64,000 bases of DNA from Rhineura floridana (GCF_030035675.1 NC_084500.1:10246720-10310719); one strand, 5' to 3'; numbered from the stretch's first letter, positions 53,245-63,645 are shown. Notes: generated from the letters alone by a model not told the origin. Program-made: numbers and translations.

Positions 53245-53600
53245 CCCAGATAGGGATGTCAGAGAATTCTGACTAAAACAGAAATGGGAGTGGGCATCTC
53301 TGATGTTTGCTTATTTGTCCTACGTCCAGAATGGAAATCAATCCAGTGAATAGATCAGTATTCACTATTCTTGCTGCTTTCAGTCTGCAAATAATGCATA
53401 ACTGATTACGGTTTTTCCCTACTTGCATTGTATTTCCTCTGCATTACAATGAATGAGTTGGAATAATATAATGACAATGTCACTTACGTAATTTACTTAC
53501 TTAATTATGTAATTTATGTAACTTTGCCCCAGCAGGACAAATAATGTAGTTTTTGGCAGAAGTGGAATGGAAAACGATGCCGCCTTACATCCCTAATTCC
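53245..53600 (+). repeat. Family H repeat, copy 1
   Basis: TAGGGATGTCAGAGAATTC to CTTACATCCCTAATTCC: the ends are inverted TAGGGATGT / ACATCCCTA. Inner blocks GGAAATCAATCCAG, CTGCTTTCAGTCTGCAAA and ATTACAATGAATGAGTTGG recur at 60.2 and 61.25 kb in the opposite orientation. Confidence 0.6.
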
Positions 53601-54164
53601 AGCAGAAATGCAAGATTTTTTCTTGCCACAATACTATTTCAGATCTTAGACGCTGCTCCTGAGCTTTCTTATCGCAAGGGAAAGCAGTAACTCCTTTCCT
53701 ATGGGGCAGTATATGTTAACAGGCTTCCCTAGCACATTCATGAATTAAATGTATGGTCGCTAAGATGACTGCCAAGAGAGTGGATCTTTTTGATGGTTCT
53801 TCAGTATTAAGGCCCATGAAATGCCAGTTAAAACCTTTTCCTGGGGAGACTCCAGAACTTTCATAGTTAGTCAGGGCATGAGACTGAAACTTCCTGCCAA
53901 CAAAAACTAGCGTAGATGGGCTGAAGGCTTGTCAAACTAAACCGATTCCTTATTAACATCTCTTGGGTTTTTCTCTCCCTTTCAAAAAAAAAGTAAAAAT
54001 TTCCCCTCAACTCTTTCCAAGTTGGTAGACTTTGTCACCAAGCTTGTAGACTCTGTCACAACTTTTCATGGTTTCTGCTAATCGTACTTCTCAGTCCTGG
54101 GAATTTGTGGTTGTATCCAACATTAGTCATACTCGGAGTAAACCCATTAAAATGAATGGACATA
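53601..54164. other. Intronic, nothing coding
   Basis: A family G scrap at 54105-54160 (CATACTCGGAGTAAACCC). Nothing else recognised. Confidence 0.35.
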
Positions 54165-54262
54165 AATGACAATGGCTGCCCATGTGTTACCGGGCCAGGT
54201 TCAAGGTTCTTGTTTGGCCCTCAACAACTTGGGTCCAGGATATCTTAAGGACTGCCTGATTA
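54165..54262 (+). mobile_element. L2-like LINE fragment
   Basis: ATGGCTGCCCATGTGTTACC then GGGCCAGGTTCAAGGTTCTT encodes the WLP..YRARFKVLV part of L2-like ORF2. It is cut off on the right by a CR1. Confidence 0.6.
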
Positions 54263-55427
54263 GGTAACCTCCCTTGTAGACTGTGGGAATGCTGTGGATA
54301 TAATATATCTCGACTTCAGCAAAGCTTTTGACAAAGTGCCCCATGATATTCGGATTACCAAGCTAGCTAAATGTGGGCTGGATGGAACAACTATTAGATG
54401 GATCCACAGTGGCTCCAGAATCGTACTCAGAGTGCTTATCAATGGTTCCTTCTCAGACTGGGTGGAAGTAACAAGTGGGGTACCACAGGGCTCAGTCCTG
54501 GGCCCAGTGCTCTTCAACATTTTTATTAACGACTTGGATGAGGAGGTACAAAGACTGCTTATAAAATTTGCAGATGATACAAAATTGGGGGGCTAATACT
54601 GTGGAAGACAGAAACAAAATTCAAAAGGACCTTGATAAGCTGGAGCACTGGGCTGAAAACAACAGAATGAAATTCAACAGGGATAAATGCAAAGTTCTAC
54701 ATTTAGGAAAAAGAAACCAGATGCAAAGATATAAGATGGGGGATACTTGGCTCAGTAGTACGACATGTGAGAAGGATCTTGGAATTGTCATTGATCAAAA
54801 GCTGAATATGAGCCAAAAGTGTGATGTGGCTGCAAAAAAGGCAAATGCTATATTATAGTATAGTTTCCAAATCCCGTGAAGTACTAGTTCCCCCTCTATT
54901 CAGCACTGGTTAGGCATCATCTTGAATACTGCGTCCAATTCTGGTCTCCGCACTTCAAGAAGGATGCAGACAAACTGGAACGGGTTCAGAGGAGGGCAAC
55001 AAAGATGATCAGGGGACTGGAAACCAAGCCCTATGAGGAGAGACTGAAAGAACTGGGCATGTTTAGCCTGGAGAAGAGAAGACTCAGGGGAGATATGATA
55101 GCACTCTTCAAGTACATGAAAGGTTGTCACATAGAGGAGGGCCGGGATCTCTTCTCGGTCGTCCCAGAGTGCAGGACACGGAATAATGGACTCAAGTTGC
55201 AGGAAGCCAGATTTCGACTGGACATCAGGAAAAACGTCCTAACTGTTAGAGCCATACAACAATGCAACCAATGACCTCGAGAGGTAGTGGACTCTCCGAC
55301 ACTGGAGGCCTTCAAGAGGCAGCTGGAGAGGAATGCTTTGATTTGGATTCTTGCATTGAGCAGTGGGTTGGACTCGATGGCCTTGTAGGCCCCTTCCAAC
55401 TCGACTATTCTATGGTTCTATGATCAC
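54263..55427 (+). mobile_element. CR1 LINE, 5'-truncated, RT domain and 3' end
   Basis: Encodes [18 protein letters not shown] (motif A), [20 protein letters not shown] (motif B) and [10 protein letters not shown] (motif C), then a frameshift near 54590 into EDRNKIQKDLDKLEHWAENN. After another break it continues [20 protein letters not shown] and [20 protein letters not shown]. Ends in ATTCTATGGTTCTATGA. This is the longest CR1 in the window and is inserted in an L2-like fragment. Confidence 0.92.
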
Positions 55428-55459
55428 TGAGCCTGTACTTGCAATCACTAATGCAGACT

Positions 55460-55645
55460 AGGAATGTAGGAAGCTGCCTTATATTGAGTTAGGCGATTGG
55501 TCCATCTAGCTCAGTATTGTCCGCACTGACTGGCAGTGGCTCTCCAGGATTTCGGGCAGGGTCCCTCCCAGCCCTACCTGGAGATGCCAGAGGTTGAACC
55601 TGGGATATTCCACATGCAAAGCTCTACCACTGAGCTCCATTGAAA
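55460..55645 (-). mobile_element. tRNA-derived SINE (antisense)
   Basis: TGTAGGAAGCTGCCTTATAT, CCATCTAGCTCAGTATTGTC, TGGAGATGCCAGAGGTTGAA and CTCTACCACTGAGCTCC: near-consensus. Confidence 0.9.
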
Positions 55646-55884
55646 TGAATGAGGATTTACAGTGTAATGGTAACATGTAAGGATGCAAATGTTCACCAGT
55701 AGCGTGATGCTTACAGGTGAGGTGAGCAAGGTGAGGCAAACCGCAGCAGTGATGGAGGCCGTGAGAGGGGGGAGCAGTGGGGTGTTGCAGCAGCAACAAA
55801 GCAGTAAGGTAAGTGGTGGAGGTGGGCCTGCAGCGTGTGATGGGGAGCTGCCTAGGAGTGGGGGAAGCGTTGGGGAAGCAAGCA

Positions 55885-56052
55885 GGGACTGAGCCCCTTG
55901 TAATGACATAAATGATGTAATTTTGCCACAGTGGACAGCGAGGCGAATAATGTAGTTGTGGGCAGAAGACAAACTGCAGTGGGACAGAAACAGTGCTACG
56001 TGCAGTCAATACAGGGTGCCATGAGAAATGATGCCTTCATAAATCCCTAGTT
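55885..56052 (-). repeat. Family H fragment
   Basis: AATGATGTAATTTTGCCACA, GGCAGAAGACAAACTGCAGT and CTTCATAAATCCCTAG match the right part of family H. Confidence 0.5.
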
Positions 56053-56282
56053 CAGACCCAGATTTTGTTTGCTGCCTCAGTAAGAATTAGGCCCCCAACC
56101 TACTTTCTACCCCATAATTGCTCTTCTGTTGGTCCCTGTTTAGTATGGATGGCTGTGTGGAAATCTCATCATGCCATAGTAACTGGCTTTGCCATTCAAC
56201 CCACCCCATTTGTTTATAAGCTTGGCAGAAGCGAAACCCTTCCGTTCCGGGTTGAGTTGGTATGGAGCCCGTGCTCTGGACT

Positions 56283-56292
56283 CTATTTATAA
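56283..56292 (+). promoter_or_regulatory. Candidate TATA/MEF2-type promoter element
   Basis: CTATTTATAA fits both a TATA-like box and the MEF2 consensus YTAWWWWTAR. It lies in repeat-free sequence about 0.5 kb upstream of the MGN coding exon. A start of transcription near 56310-56330 would be expected, and an initiator-like TCAGTCT lies at 56326-56332. No transcript evidence is available here. Confidence 0.4.
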
Positions 56293-56309
56293 CTTGGCTT
56301 CAAAGCCAC

Positions 56310-56443
56310 TGCAACGCTCCTACTTTCAGTCTTCTTGCTGAGTTTGGCAGAAAAAGAAAGAACTCTTTGCTAGAACCTTGTTCTCTGGAGCAACTGAGAA
56401 GATCCTCGGCGTCTTGATTGCAGTCTCTCCTGGCATCACACAG
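56310..56443 (+). other. Candidate 5' UTR exon of the MGN transcript
   Basis: Ends at a good donor CACACAG|GTGGGC (56443/56444). The next acceptor, CTCTCTGACAG at 56798-56808, would give a 365-bp intron. The left border is only assumed from the TATA-like box. Confidence 0.35.
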
Positions 56444-56808
56444 GTGGGCAGTTTACTGGAGTCTGGTTTTGCAAAAGCTGAAGGCCACTGGCAGGAACAC
56501 CAGCAGGATTTTGACCATGGGAACGCAGTCTGTCAAGTGCTAGTGATTTGTATTTTTCCTACGAGGAACCATCCGTGACAAACTTGCGTTGCTGTGGTTT
56601 ATCAAGGTGCTGTGTGTGCTCTGGTTTATTAAAGGTGCCTCAGCTGACCTCCTTTTCCTGAAGACGGGGGAAAGGATCTGCCATCTTTGAAAATATTTTT
56701 GCATCCCAATCGTGAGTGTTTTAGCACCTTTGTGTCTGGAGGTTACACCGTTGCCTTTGAACGTGGGGAAACTTCTGTGATGGTTTTTTAATGCAGCCTC
56801 TCTGACAG

Positions 56809-57610
56809 GAGATCATGGGGAATGGTCTCTTTGCCAACTGCTGTCGCTGCGTGGCCAATCTCTTCCAGGTGCATGTGGAGAGCTCATTGGAGGAGAGATC
56901 GCCCCTCTTGGTGGTGCCTTCCGCTGTGCATCCGGAGGGCACCCTCCAAATCCCAACCAGGATGGGTACCTCTGGAGCTTGCAAGTGCTCGGTGCCATAC
57001 CCAGATATTATCCTCAGCAGCGCATCTTGTGAATACCTGCAGAGTGGGAAAGAAACTGACAGAGGCTTATCGGAGGGGAATAGCGATAAACAGGCCACCA
57101 AGGCCTTTGGCAGCTGCCAGGCACTGTCTGCTTTCAGTGTGCCACAGCAGGCACTGATGTCTTGTGTTGCGAATGTCCTTCCTGCTGACCTTGTGCAAGA
57201 ATCTACACGGCCTCCAAACTATTCTTGGCCGCTTCAAGCCTCCCAGGCCCACGAGGTGCTTGAGAATCTAAGCTTTCTTTCATGCAAGCAGGAAGAGAGT
57301 CCAGGCGACGGAGCGGATGCCAGTCACGGGATGCCCACTTTTGATCCGCACCGGTGCCAAGAAACCTTGGTGGCAAGTGGGACTGTGGCTCCTGAATCCA
57401 CGTTGGCTGAACTTGGGTCTGTAGCATGCAAAAGCCAAGTCGTTTCTGTCATCCAGTCGTGTGGTCGCTTCGGAGGCAGCACCTTCTTGGATGGGCCTGA
57501 GCTCAATCCCTCTGGAAAGAGGAGCCAGGTCATTCTAAAGGCCTCTGCATATGAGACGCGAGAAGATAAAGGCGCTGAAGGAGCTTGTGTGGATCCTAAG
57601 ATGGACACAG
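56809..57610 (+). CDS. Candidate alternative first coding exon (MGN exon) in CLUH intron 1
   Basis: ATG at 56815 has a strong Kozak context (A at -3, G at +4) and lies seven bases after an acceptor-like CTCTGACAG. The frame is open for 265 codons to the donor GACACAG|GTAGAG at 57610/57611 and on to a TAA at 57772. The donor phase is 1, the same as the CLUH first exon at 32373, so both could splice to the same next exon. The product starts MGNGLFANCCRC: Gly2 for possible myristoylation (though Phe6 is not the preferred small residue) and Cys9, 10 and 12 for possible palmitoylation. Acidic dileucine ERSPLL (27-32), YPDI (62-65) and PPNY (133-136) motifs follow. The rest is Ser/Cys-rich and probably disordered. 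I recognise no family. The segment is free of repeats. Alternatives: a separate lineage-specific gene, or a chance frame. Confidence 0.5.
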
Positions 57611-58164
57611 GTAGAGAGTTCACCCTTGGAGTTGAATGGGAAGTAGCCCCACGATCTGACCGCAGGAGATGGGGAGAAAAAGCTTTTTGTCTCAGGTGTT
57701 CAGTGGGGCAACTTCACCTGTCAGAGTCAGGTTGTATCCTCTTTACCCCAAGCTTTTGCATGGGTGGTGCATAAGCACTAAATCCTGGTATGCATGTAGC
57801 CAAATAGGGTGGTAGAGTCCTCAGTTGGTCAAACTGACTGTATCATATCTGACTTTCCTTCTTGGAAAGCAAGAAATGTCCCGTGAGCAGAAAATGAGCA
57901 TGGTAGAGGACATGTTGGACTCGAACCTTCCTGCTGAATGTGCTAACTACTATTTGCAGGGTCTTTCATTTTGTGGGGAGGGGGATATTAAAAAATGTGG
58001 AAAGGACATTTGCTGTCTGTGGTAGAACAGTTCATTTTGCCATATCGGCGATATTCCATCTTGTTCTGCAACACGTGTCAAAGATCAAATGTCTGTACTG
58101 AACAGTAATGTGAGTTTTCTGGGGAAATGTTCCCATGCACATCAAATAAGGAAAACTCTATGAT
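57611..58164 (+). other. Intronic flank after the MGN exon
   Basis: No further exon could be recognised. A 66-codon frame at 57825-58025 lacks splice sites in a sensible position. Confidence 0.35.
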
Positions 58165-58305
58165 GCCCTAGAGCCAGGTTTGGGGAAACTTTGACCTCCC
58201 CCCAGCTGTTGCTGAACTACAACTCCAATTGGCAAGTTTGGCCTGGTAAGAGGGGAGGAGTTGTTCAGCAACATCTGGAGAGCCAAAGGATCCCCCCCTG
58301 CTGTA
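58165..58305. repeat. Family A palindromic MITE
   Basis: AGCTGTTGCTGAACTACAAC and GTTGTTCAGCAACATCTGGA arms. Confidence 0.65.
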
Positions 58306-58309
58306 AAGG

Positions 58310-58665
58310 TTGAAGTAATTTAGCAGGTTTGTGTTTCCTTGTATTTAGTAAACAAAACTAAACTCTGAAAACCACAGTGCTCACCTAATAGTTAGTTGCA
58401 ATTGTCCTCCATGCGTTGATACTAATGAACTTCTGAAACAAATTTTCCCACAAAAAAGGAAAACACAGGGAACCGTTCTGCCTACATCACTGACACTAAG
58501 CTACAATAGGCCTGGGGCGAGATCATGCAAGTCTGCCAAGAAAAATCTGAATTCTGCAATCTGATCTGCAGAATGCCTGTTGGGTTTTCTTAACATTTAT
58601 TCTGCTGTTTTCTAGTTTTGGGGGGGGGAAGGGAGGGGCCAAGCAGCAGTAACCCACTATGAAAT
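58310..58665 (+). repeat. Family I unclassified repeat, copy 2
   Basis: CTTGTATTTAGTAAACAAAA, TACATCACTGACACTAAGCT, CTGCAATCTGATCTGCAGAA and CTGCTGTTTTCTAGTTTTGG match 39060-39420 in the same order and orientation. Confidence 0.55.
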
Positions 58666-58689
58666 TGTGCTCAGAGCCCCTTCCTTTCA

Positions 58690-59085
58690 AAGAGCTTTAG
58701 TTATTTTACAAGTGTATAAACTGCTTCACAGCCTGAGATGATCAAAGTGGAGGTTACCTAGATACAAATAAAAGTACAAAAAAACAAGCATTCTAAAAAC
58801 AATTGAAGCAATTCCTTTAAATGCTAAAAATAATAAAGCCATTCCTAAAGATGCACAGCTAATATTTCATAAATAACTGGGTCGCATTTCAGGGAAAGCA
58901 TAAACAAAAATGTCTTCAATAGGCGGCTAAACATCAGGTCCCGGGGAGCCTGTCTAATTTCAACTGGGAACTGATTCCAAGGGGCTGGAGCTGCAAAACT
59001 ACAAGCCCGGTTTCTAGTACAAACTAGGCTAACACCTTGGGCATGCGGTGCTCTCAGCAGTGCCCCATCTGAGGAGCGCTGTTGG
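58690..59085 (-). mobile_element. L2-like LINE 3' region (antisense)
   Basis: AAGTGTATAAACTGCTTCAC, GTCTTCAATAGGCGGCTAAA, GGGAACTGATTCCAAGGGGC and CCCATCTGAGGAGCGCTGTT, in the usual layout of these fragments. Confidence 0.55.
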
Positions 59086-59204
59086 CAGGTAGAGGTATTT
59101 GGAACGAGGAGATCCTTCTGGGGGATGCTGCAATATTCGTCTCATCTGAGACTTCTGCATTTGCCCTGTGCATTTTGGAATACGCAGTGCCCTCAAAGTA
59201 CTTC

Positions 59205-59340
59205 CTTCTCTTATTGCAATAACCCTGCAAGGTAGGCTCATTTGAATGGTGACTACCCCAGGGCTGCCCACTAGGGACCTGTAGGAATTTAAACCTTGGT
59301 CTTGGTGTTCAGATCTGACAGTCTCCACTCTCTGCCTAGT
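59205..59340 (-). repeat. SINE body fragment (diverged)
   Basis: ATAACCCTGCAAGGTAGGCT, TTTGAATGGTGACTACCCCA and TTTAAACCTTGGTCTTGG recall the tRNA-headed SINE body of 48355-48535. Confidence 0.4.
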
Positions 59341-59512
59341 TTTCCTTGTGTTTTTTTTCCAATTCAAAATGAAATACTGCAGTCATATGTTCCAGGGCAT
59401 GAGAGCAAGTCTGGCTGAGCCAAAAGGTTTCAGAGGCAGCCTTAAGCTTGTATTGCGGATTGCTGTTGCCAGCTTTTTGTTGGATTGCCCTGGTGGTGTT
59501 AAATCTGTGGAG

Positions 59513-59640
59513 CTGGTCTGGGGAACCTTTGGCCTTCCCAATGTTGTTACACTACTTCATCCTTGGCTGCTGGGCATTCTTGCTGGGACTGATGGGAGTT
59601 GTAGTTCAGCAACATTGGGAAGGTGAAAGGTTCCCCATGC
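59513..59640. repeat. Family A palindromic MITE
   Basis: CTGGTCTGGGGAACCTTTGG to GGTTCCCCATGCCTG, with GGGAGTTGTAGTTCAGCAAC and the matching opposite arm. Confidence 0.7.
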
Positions 59641-59899
59641 CTGCTGTGGAGAAATGGGAAGGAAAGCTCTATATATGATGGGCAGGGAAAGGAGTGAATA
59701 TGCTTCTTGGCTGTAGAACATCAGTTTAATTCAGGAGTGTTCCAGAGCCAAGCAACATTCTCAACTCAAATTGTCCCTAAAGGACAGATTCCACCACCAC
59801 CCCACTGCCCCTGAAGAATGTTGTGCTTTGTCAGCGGTTAGACCACCTCTGAGTTGAAAAACCCTTTTGTTGGCACCTGAGAGTTCCTTGACTCTGGCA

Positions 59900-60048
59900 A
59901 GGGTGCTTCAGCTTTGCCAAAATTCAGAGAAGTGTGAATTTTGCAGGATGGCTGTGTTTCAGTTCACATGTTATTTCAGAAAGTGCAAATTAGGAAAGTT
60001 TGTCGTTAAATGCAAACTGAATCGAATTTCTGCCCCATCCCTAGTGTG
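59900..60048 (+). repeat. Family E right-end fragment
   Basis: GCAGGATGGCTGTGTTTCAG, AAGTGCAAATTAGGAAAG and GAATTTCTGCCCCATCCCTA. Confidence 0.6.
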
Positions 60049-60214
60049 GAAGAGGGTTTCAGGAATCGTGGGCAGGGGATGGATGGGGTCTTTCAAGAGA
60101 GGCTGTCCCATAGGAACCTTCACCGAAATGCCTTCCATTCAGTAACAAGAAATGGGCAACTCTTTATTTTGGGATCCCAGGGGAGGTTCCTACTCCAGCA
60201 GGAGAGCTATAAGG

Positions 60215-60530
60215 CTAGGAATGTAAAAAGGCATAATTTTATGTCCATCCGTCCCCACTCATTTATCCATCGCAAACAGCATTGTTTCCGTTCTGCTGCA
60301 GTTTTGTCCAGAAACTTCATTATTCTTCTCTCTGTCTGCTGAGGCAAAACTACATTATTCCACTCTGTTCATTTCCATGTAAAGGAAAAACAGTCAATTC
60401 TTGTTTGTGAGCTGAAAGCATCAGCAAAAGCCAAGTGTATTTGTGGGATTGATTTCCATTCCGGACATGGAATGAATAAGGGAACATTGGCAATTTCAGT
60501 TTCCATCAAATTTCTCCGACATCCTTAGAT
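60215..60530 (-). repeat. Family H repeat, copy 2
   Basis: CTAGGAATGTAAAAAGGC to TTTCTCCGACATCCTTA with ATTGTTTCCGTTCTGCTGCA, TGAGGCAAAACTACATTATT and GATTGATTTCCATTCCGGA. Confidence 0.6.
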
Positions 60531-60889
60531 AAGACTAGACACACACTCTGGACGACTTACTCTGTAGTTACATACCACCATCTCTGTGCATTCCACATAA
60601 CAATGAATAAGAAGGTAGACTTCTTCCCCAGAGGACTTGCAATTTCAAAAGAGATACAAACTAGAAAGAGGAGGGGAAATGGAAGGCAGGAATGAATGTG
60701 GGAAGGACTTATGACAAAACTGAAAATCTGCCATCGACCATAGTTCTTTCTGGATAGGAAGTGGCGTAGCTCCTGACTTCTCTATGGCAAAACCCATGTA
60801 GTTTCTGCATCAAGAGCTTTAAAAAGTTCAGTTTTAAACCGAAAATGCCAAGAATGATTGCAACAGTGTGTGACATGCTAATTCTCATC
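60531..60889. other. Intronic, nothing recognised
   Basis: No exon or family repeat seen. Confidence 0.35.
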
Positions 60890-61100
60890 TCCAGCCCCCT
60901 ATCTCTTTGTGACTAGAGCACGTGGTTTCTAGCACGTGGGAAGGTCCAAGGTTCAGCCCCTGGCATTGCCTGCTAAAAAGGATCTTGGGTAACTGTGCTG
61001 GGGAAAGATGTTGCACAGCTTCTGCCAGCTAAGGCAAATGCTAAACTAGAAGGACCCAGTGGTCTGCCTCTGTGTATAAGGTCAGCTTCCTACGTACAGT
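60890..61100 (+). mobile_element. tRNA-derived SINE (diverged)
   Basis: GACTAGAGCACGTGGTTTCT, CAAGGTTCAGCCCCTGGC, GTATAAGGTCAGCTTCCTAC. Confidence 0.7.
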
Positions 61101-61254
61101 CGTGCTCTTAGCATTCAGCCACCCTGAATCTGTGAAGTCCTTTGCATTTAAGCCTGGATTATGTGTGTTAGGGCAGCTGCTTAAAATCTGAAGTGGATGG
61201 ATCTAACAGCTACAACTATGGTAAAGACAGGATATATTTTTGATGGACTTAAGG

Positions 61255-61655
61255 CCAGTCTGTCTTAAGAATCATTTTCCATTCTGCCTTGTGTTCATCG
61301 CTTGCATTGCTATTTCCATTCCGCTGCAGTTTGTCTTCTACCAAAACAGACAGATTCATCTTGCTGTCTGTTGTGGCAAAATTATATAGCTTACGTAGTT
61401 GTGTAAGTTGTATTGTATTGTCATTACTTTATTCCACCCAATTCATTTCATTGTAAAGGAAACCCAATGCAAATGGGGTAGTGGTAAACCATAATTGATT
61501 ACATATCGTTTGCAGACTGAAAGCAACAACAACAAATGCAGGGGTTTTTTTCTGGGTTGGTTTCTGTTCAGCATATGGGATGAATAAGGGAACATTGGCA
61601 ATTTCTGCTCCTGGTTCTGTTTTGTGCTGCGTTCTCTGGCATCCCTAGACTTTGC
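61255..61655 (-). repeat. Family H repeat, copy 3
   Basis: GCTATTTCCATTCCGCTGCA, GTTGTGGCAAAATTATATAG, GACTGAAAGCAACAACAACA and TTCTCTGGCATCCCTAGA. Confidence 0.6.
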
Positions 61656-61659
61656 CAAC

Positions 61660-61760
61660 CCCTGGTGCCCTCCAGATACTTTGGACTACAGCACCCATCA
61701 TCATGGCTGTGGCTGATTGGAGTTGTAGTCTAAGACATCTGGAGGGCATCAATCTGGCAA
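61660..61760. repeat. Family A-like palindromic repeat
   Basis: TTGCCAACCCCTGGTGCCCT and GGAGGGCATCAATCTGGCAA with CTCCAGATACTTTGGACTAC / GTAGTCTAAGACATCTGGA arms. Confidence 0.65.
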
Positions 61761-62400
61761 AGACTAATTTAGACGCTCTCTGTGTGTGCTTTTAAAACTT
61801 AACAGAAGAACGTGTACAGTTTCATATTTTTCAAAATGTGGAATTTCCCATCCATGCGTGTGCACGCTCCCATACATTGATCATCCTGTGCGTACTTTCG
61901 GGTAATATGGGTTAATGTTTAATGTAGAATGCTACATCGCAAGTCTCATTGCCCAGGGCGCTATTCGGATGCCTTTTTGACGGTCGCAAATGGCAGGGAG
62001 GAGTGACTGTCGTAGAAGAGCGGAGAGCGCCTGGTGATCAAACAACAAGCTAGAGAGAGGACTTGGAACCTTGACCTTGTACTGGTGTAGTAGTTTAACT
62101 CTTCCCACCCATCCCACCTGCCCCCTAGGAGGGAAAAAGTTGTTTATTTAAAAAAAGTATGGAAGCGCAGAAGCCATCTTTTGTGTTTGTGCCTTTGGTT
62201 CAACCTTGCTGAACATTTAGAAGAATGGCTGGCTTTGGCAGCCCTGGGTTCAGGTTTGGACACCTGGGCAGTGTCAGCTGCCATTTTACCCCACCAATGC
62301 CAATCCCAGAGATGAAAGAGGATTTTGAATGAGCTTCCATGCGAGGGAGACATTTTTTGCACTAATTATTGGGTGCTGTTGAAGTGGATAATTTTGTAAA
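61761..62400. other. Intronic, nothing recognised
   Basis: No exon, RNA gene or family repeat that I can support. Confidence 0.35.
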
Positions 62401-62402
62401 TT

Positions 62403-62625
62403 GGGGATGGGGGAATCTGTGGCCCTCCAGATGTTGCTGAACTACAACTCTTTCCATCCCAGGCCATTGGCCATGCTAGGTGCGGCTGATGGAGGCCTGC
62501 AACATCTGGAGAGCCACAGGTTTCCCATCTCTGTTGTATGTAAGTCAGGGGTGGAGAACCTTTGGCCTTCCCACTGTTGCTGGACTCCAACTCCCATCAG
62601 CCCCAGCCAGCACAGCCAGTGGGCA
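62403..62625. repeat. Family A palindromic MITE and an adjacent half copy
   Basis: 62403-62540: GGGATGGGGGAATCTGTGGC to CACAGGTTTCCCATCTCTG. 62545-62625: CAGGGGTGGAGAACCTTTGG and CTGGACTCCAACTCCCATCA, cut by the SINE that starts at 62630. Confidence 0.7.
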
Positions 62626-62629
62626 GAGA

Positions 62630-62815
62630 GAGGGACATAGGAAGCTGCCTTATGCCAAGTCAGGGCATTGGTCCATTTAGCTCAGTAAAGTCTACACTGA
62701 CTGGTAGCGGCTTTCCAGGGTTTCAGGCAGGGATCTCTCCTAGCCCTAACTCAAGATGCCAGGAATTAAACCTGGGACCTTCTGCATACAAGGCAGCTGT
62801 TCTACTGACATAAAT
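62630..62815 (-). mobile_element. tRNA-derived SINE (antisense)
   Basis: CATAGGAAGCTGCCTTATGC, CATTTAGCTCAGTAAAGTCT, TCCAGGGTTTCAGGCAGGGA and GGAATTAAACCTGGGACC. Confidence 0.85.
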
Positions 62816-62859
62816 AGTAAATTCTACCCTGATGTAAATAGTGGGTTTTCCGTGAGGTT

Positions 62860-63080
62860 TGCATTTAAAAATAGGTTACCTAATAAATGGTTCAGCCAGA
62901 CAGACCCTTTGGCAAAAATGTACATATTAGGATAAATTTGCACTAAGATGCTGACAAATTTTCACAGGGATGTCTTTTTTTTTTTTAATGATTTGGAAAT
63001 GTAGAGAACTGAACTTTGGTTGGAAAAAAAAAGAGAAACGTGGGAGAAACTGAAATGTACAGATTTCGTCCTCCCTAGTT
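62860..63080 (-). repeat. Family E fragment
   Basis: GTGAGGTTTGCATTTAAAAA, ATGTACATATTAGGATAAAT, GCTGACAAATTTTCACAGGG and GTGGGAGAAACTGAAATGTA. Confidence 0.55.
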
Positions 63081-63505
63081 CTTGTCCGCTCTGAGCCCTC
63101 AGGAAGGGCTGTGGAAATCTGTTGTGTGATGGATTTTACGCATTAGAGCCCCCGTGCAGGAATGCTGTTGTGCAAAAGTTCACAGTCATGATGGCAGTGT
63201 GAAATCTGTGCTACACCCCACCTTCAAAATTGTGCCTAAAAATGTGCAAACGTGTCCTGAAGGGTCTGAGTGGGTAGCCGATCATTTAAAGCAGACATGT
63301 TGGGGCGATCCTACTGTGGTGGGTTTTGCAGGGAGCGCCAGGTCCAGCCTATGCAACGACAAAAACTGTCTGCGCACGAAACCTGCTCTGTGCATTGTGC
63401 GCATCCGAGCTATCAGGTATTGCCTGCAATGATTGCATGTTGGCCCCCTGGTCTGATTCCATCACTGTCACATTGCTTCCCCCCTCCCCAGTGACTGTCA
63501 CACCC
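63081..63505. other. Intronic, nothing recognised
   Basis: Overlapping frames of 75-90 codons with no family resemblance or splice context. Confidence 0.35.
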
Positions 63506-63507
63506 AT

Positions 63508-63645
63508 ATGGAGAACCTTTGGCCCTCCAGATGTTGCTGAACGACAACTCCCATCAGCCTCAGCAACCATGGCCAATGGCCAGGGATTATGGGAATTGTC
63601 TTAAAGTAGTAGCTGAAGGGCCAAAGGTTCCCCTCTGCTGCAACA
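63508..63645. repeat. Family A palindromic MITE
   Basis: ATGGAGAACCTTTGGCCCTC to GCCAAAGGTTCCCCTCTG with a GATGTTGCTGAACGACAACT arm. Confidence 0.7.

Noticed and set aside
55683-55892. Possible small exon with GTGAG and GTAAG donors
   Set aside because: No acceptor pairs with it in a sensible frame, and the right end merges with family H sequence.
55506-56009. 167-codon open frame on the minus strand
   Set aside because: It begins in a SINE and a family H fragment, with no domain or conserved motif.
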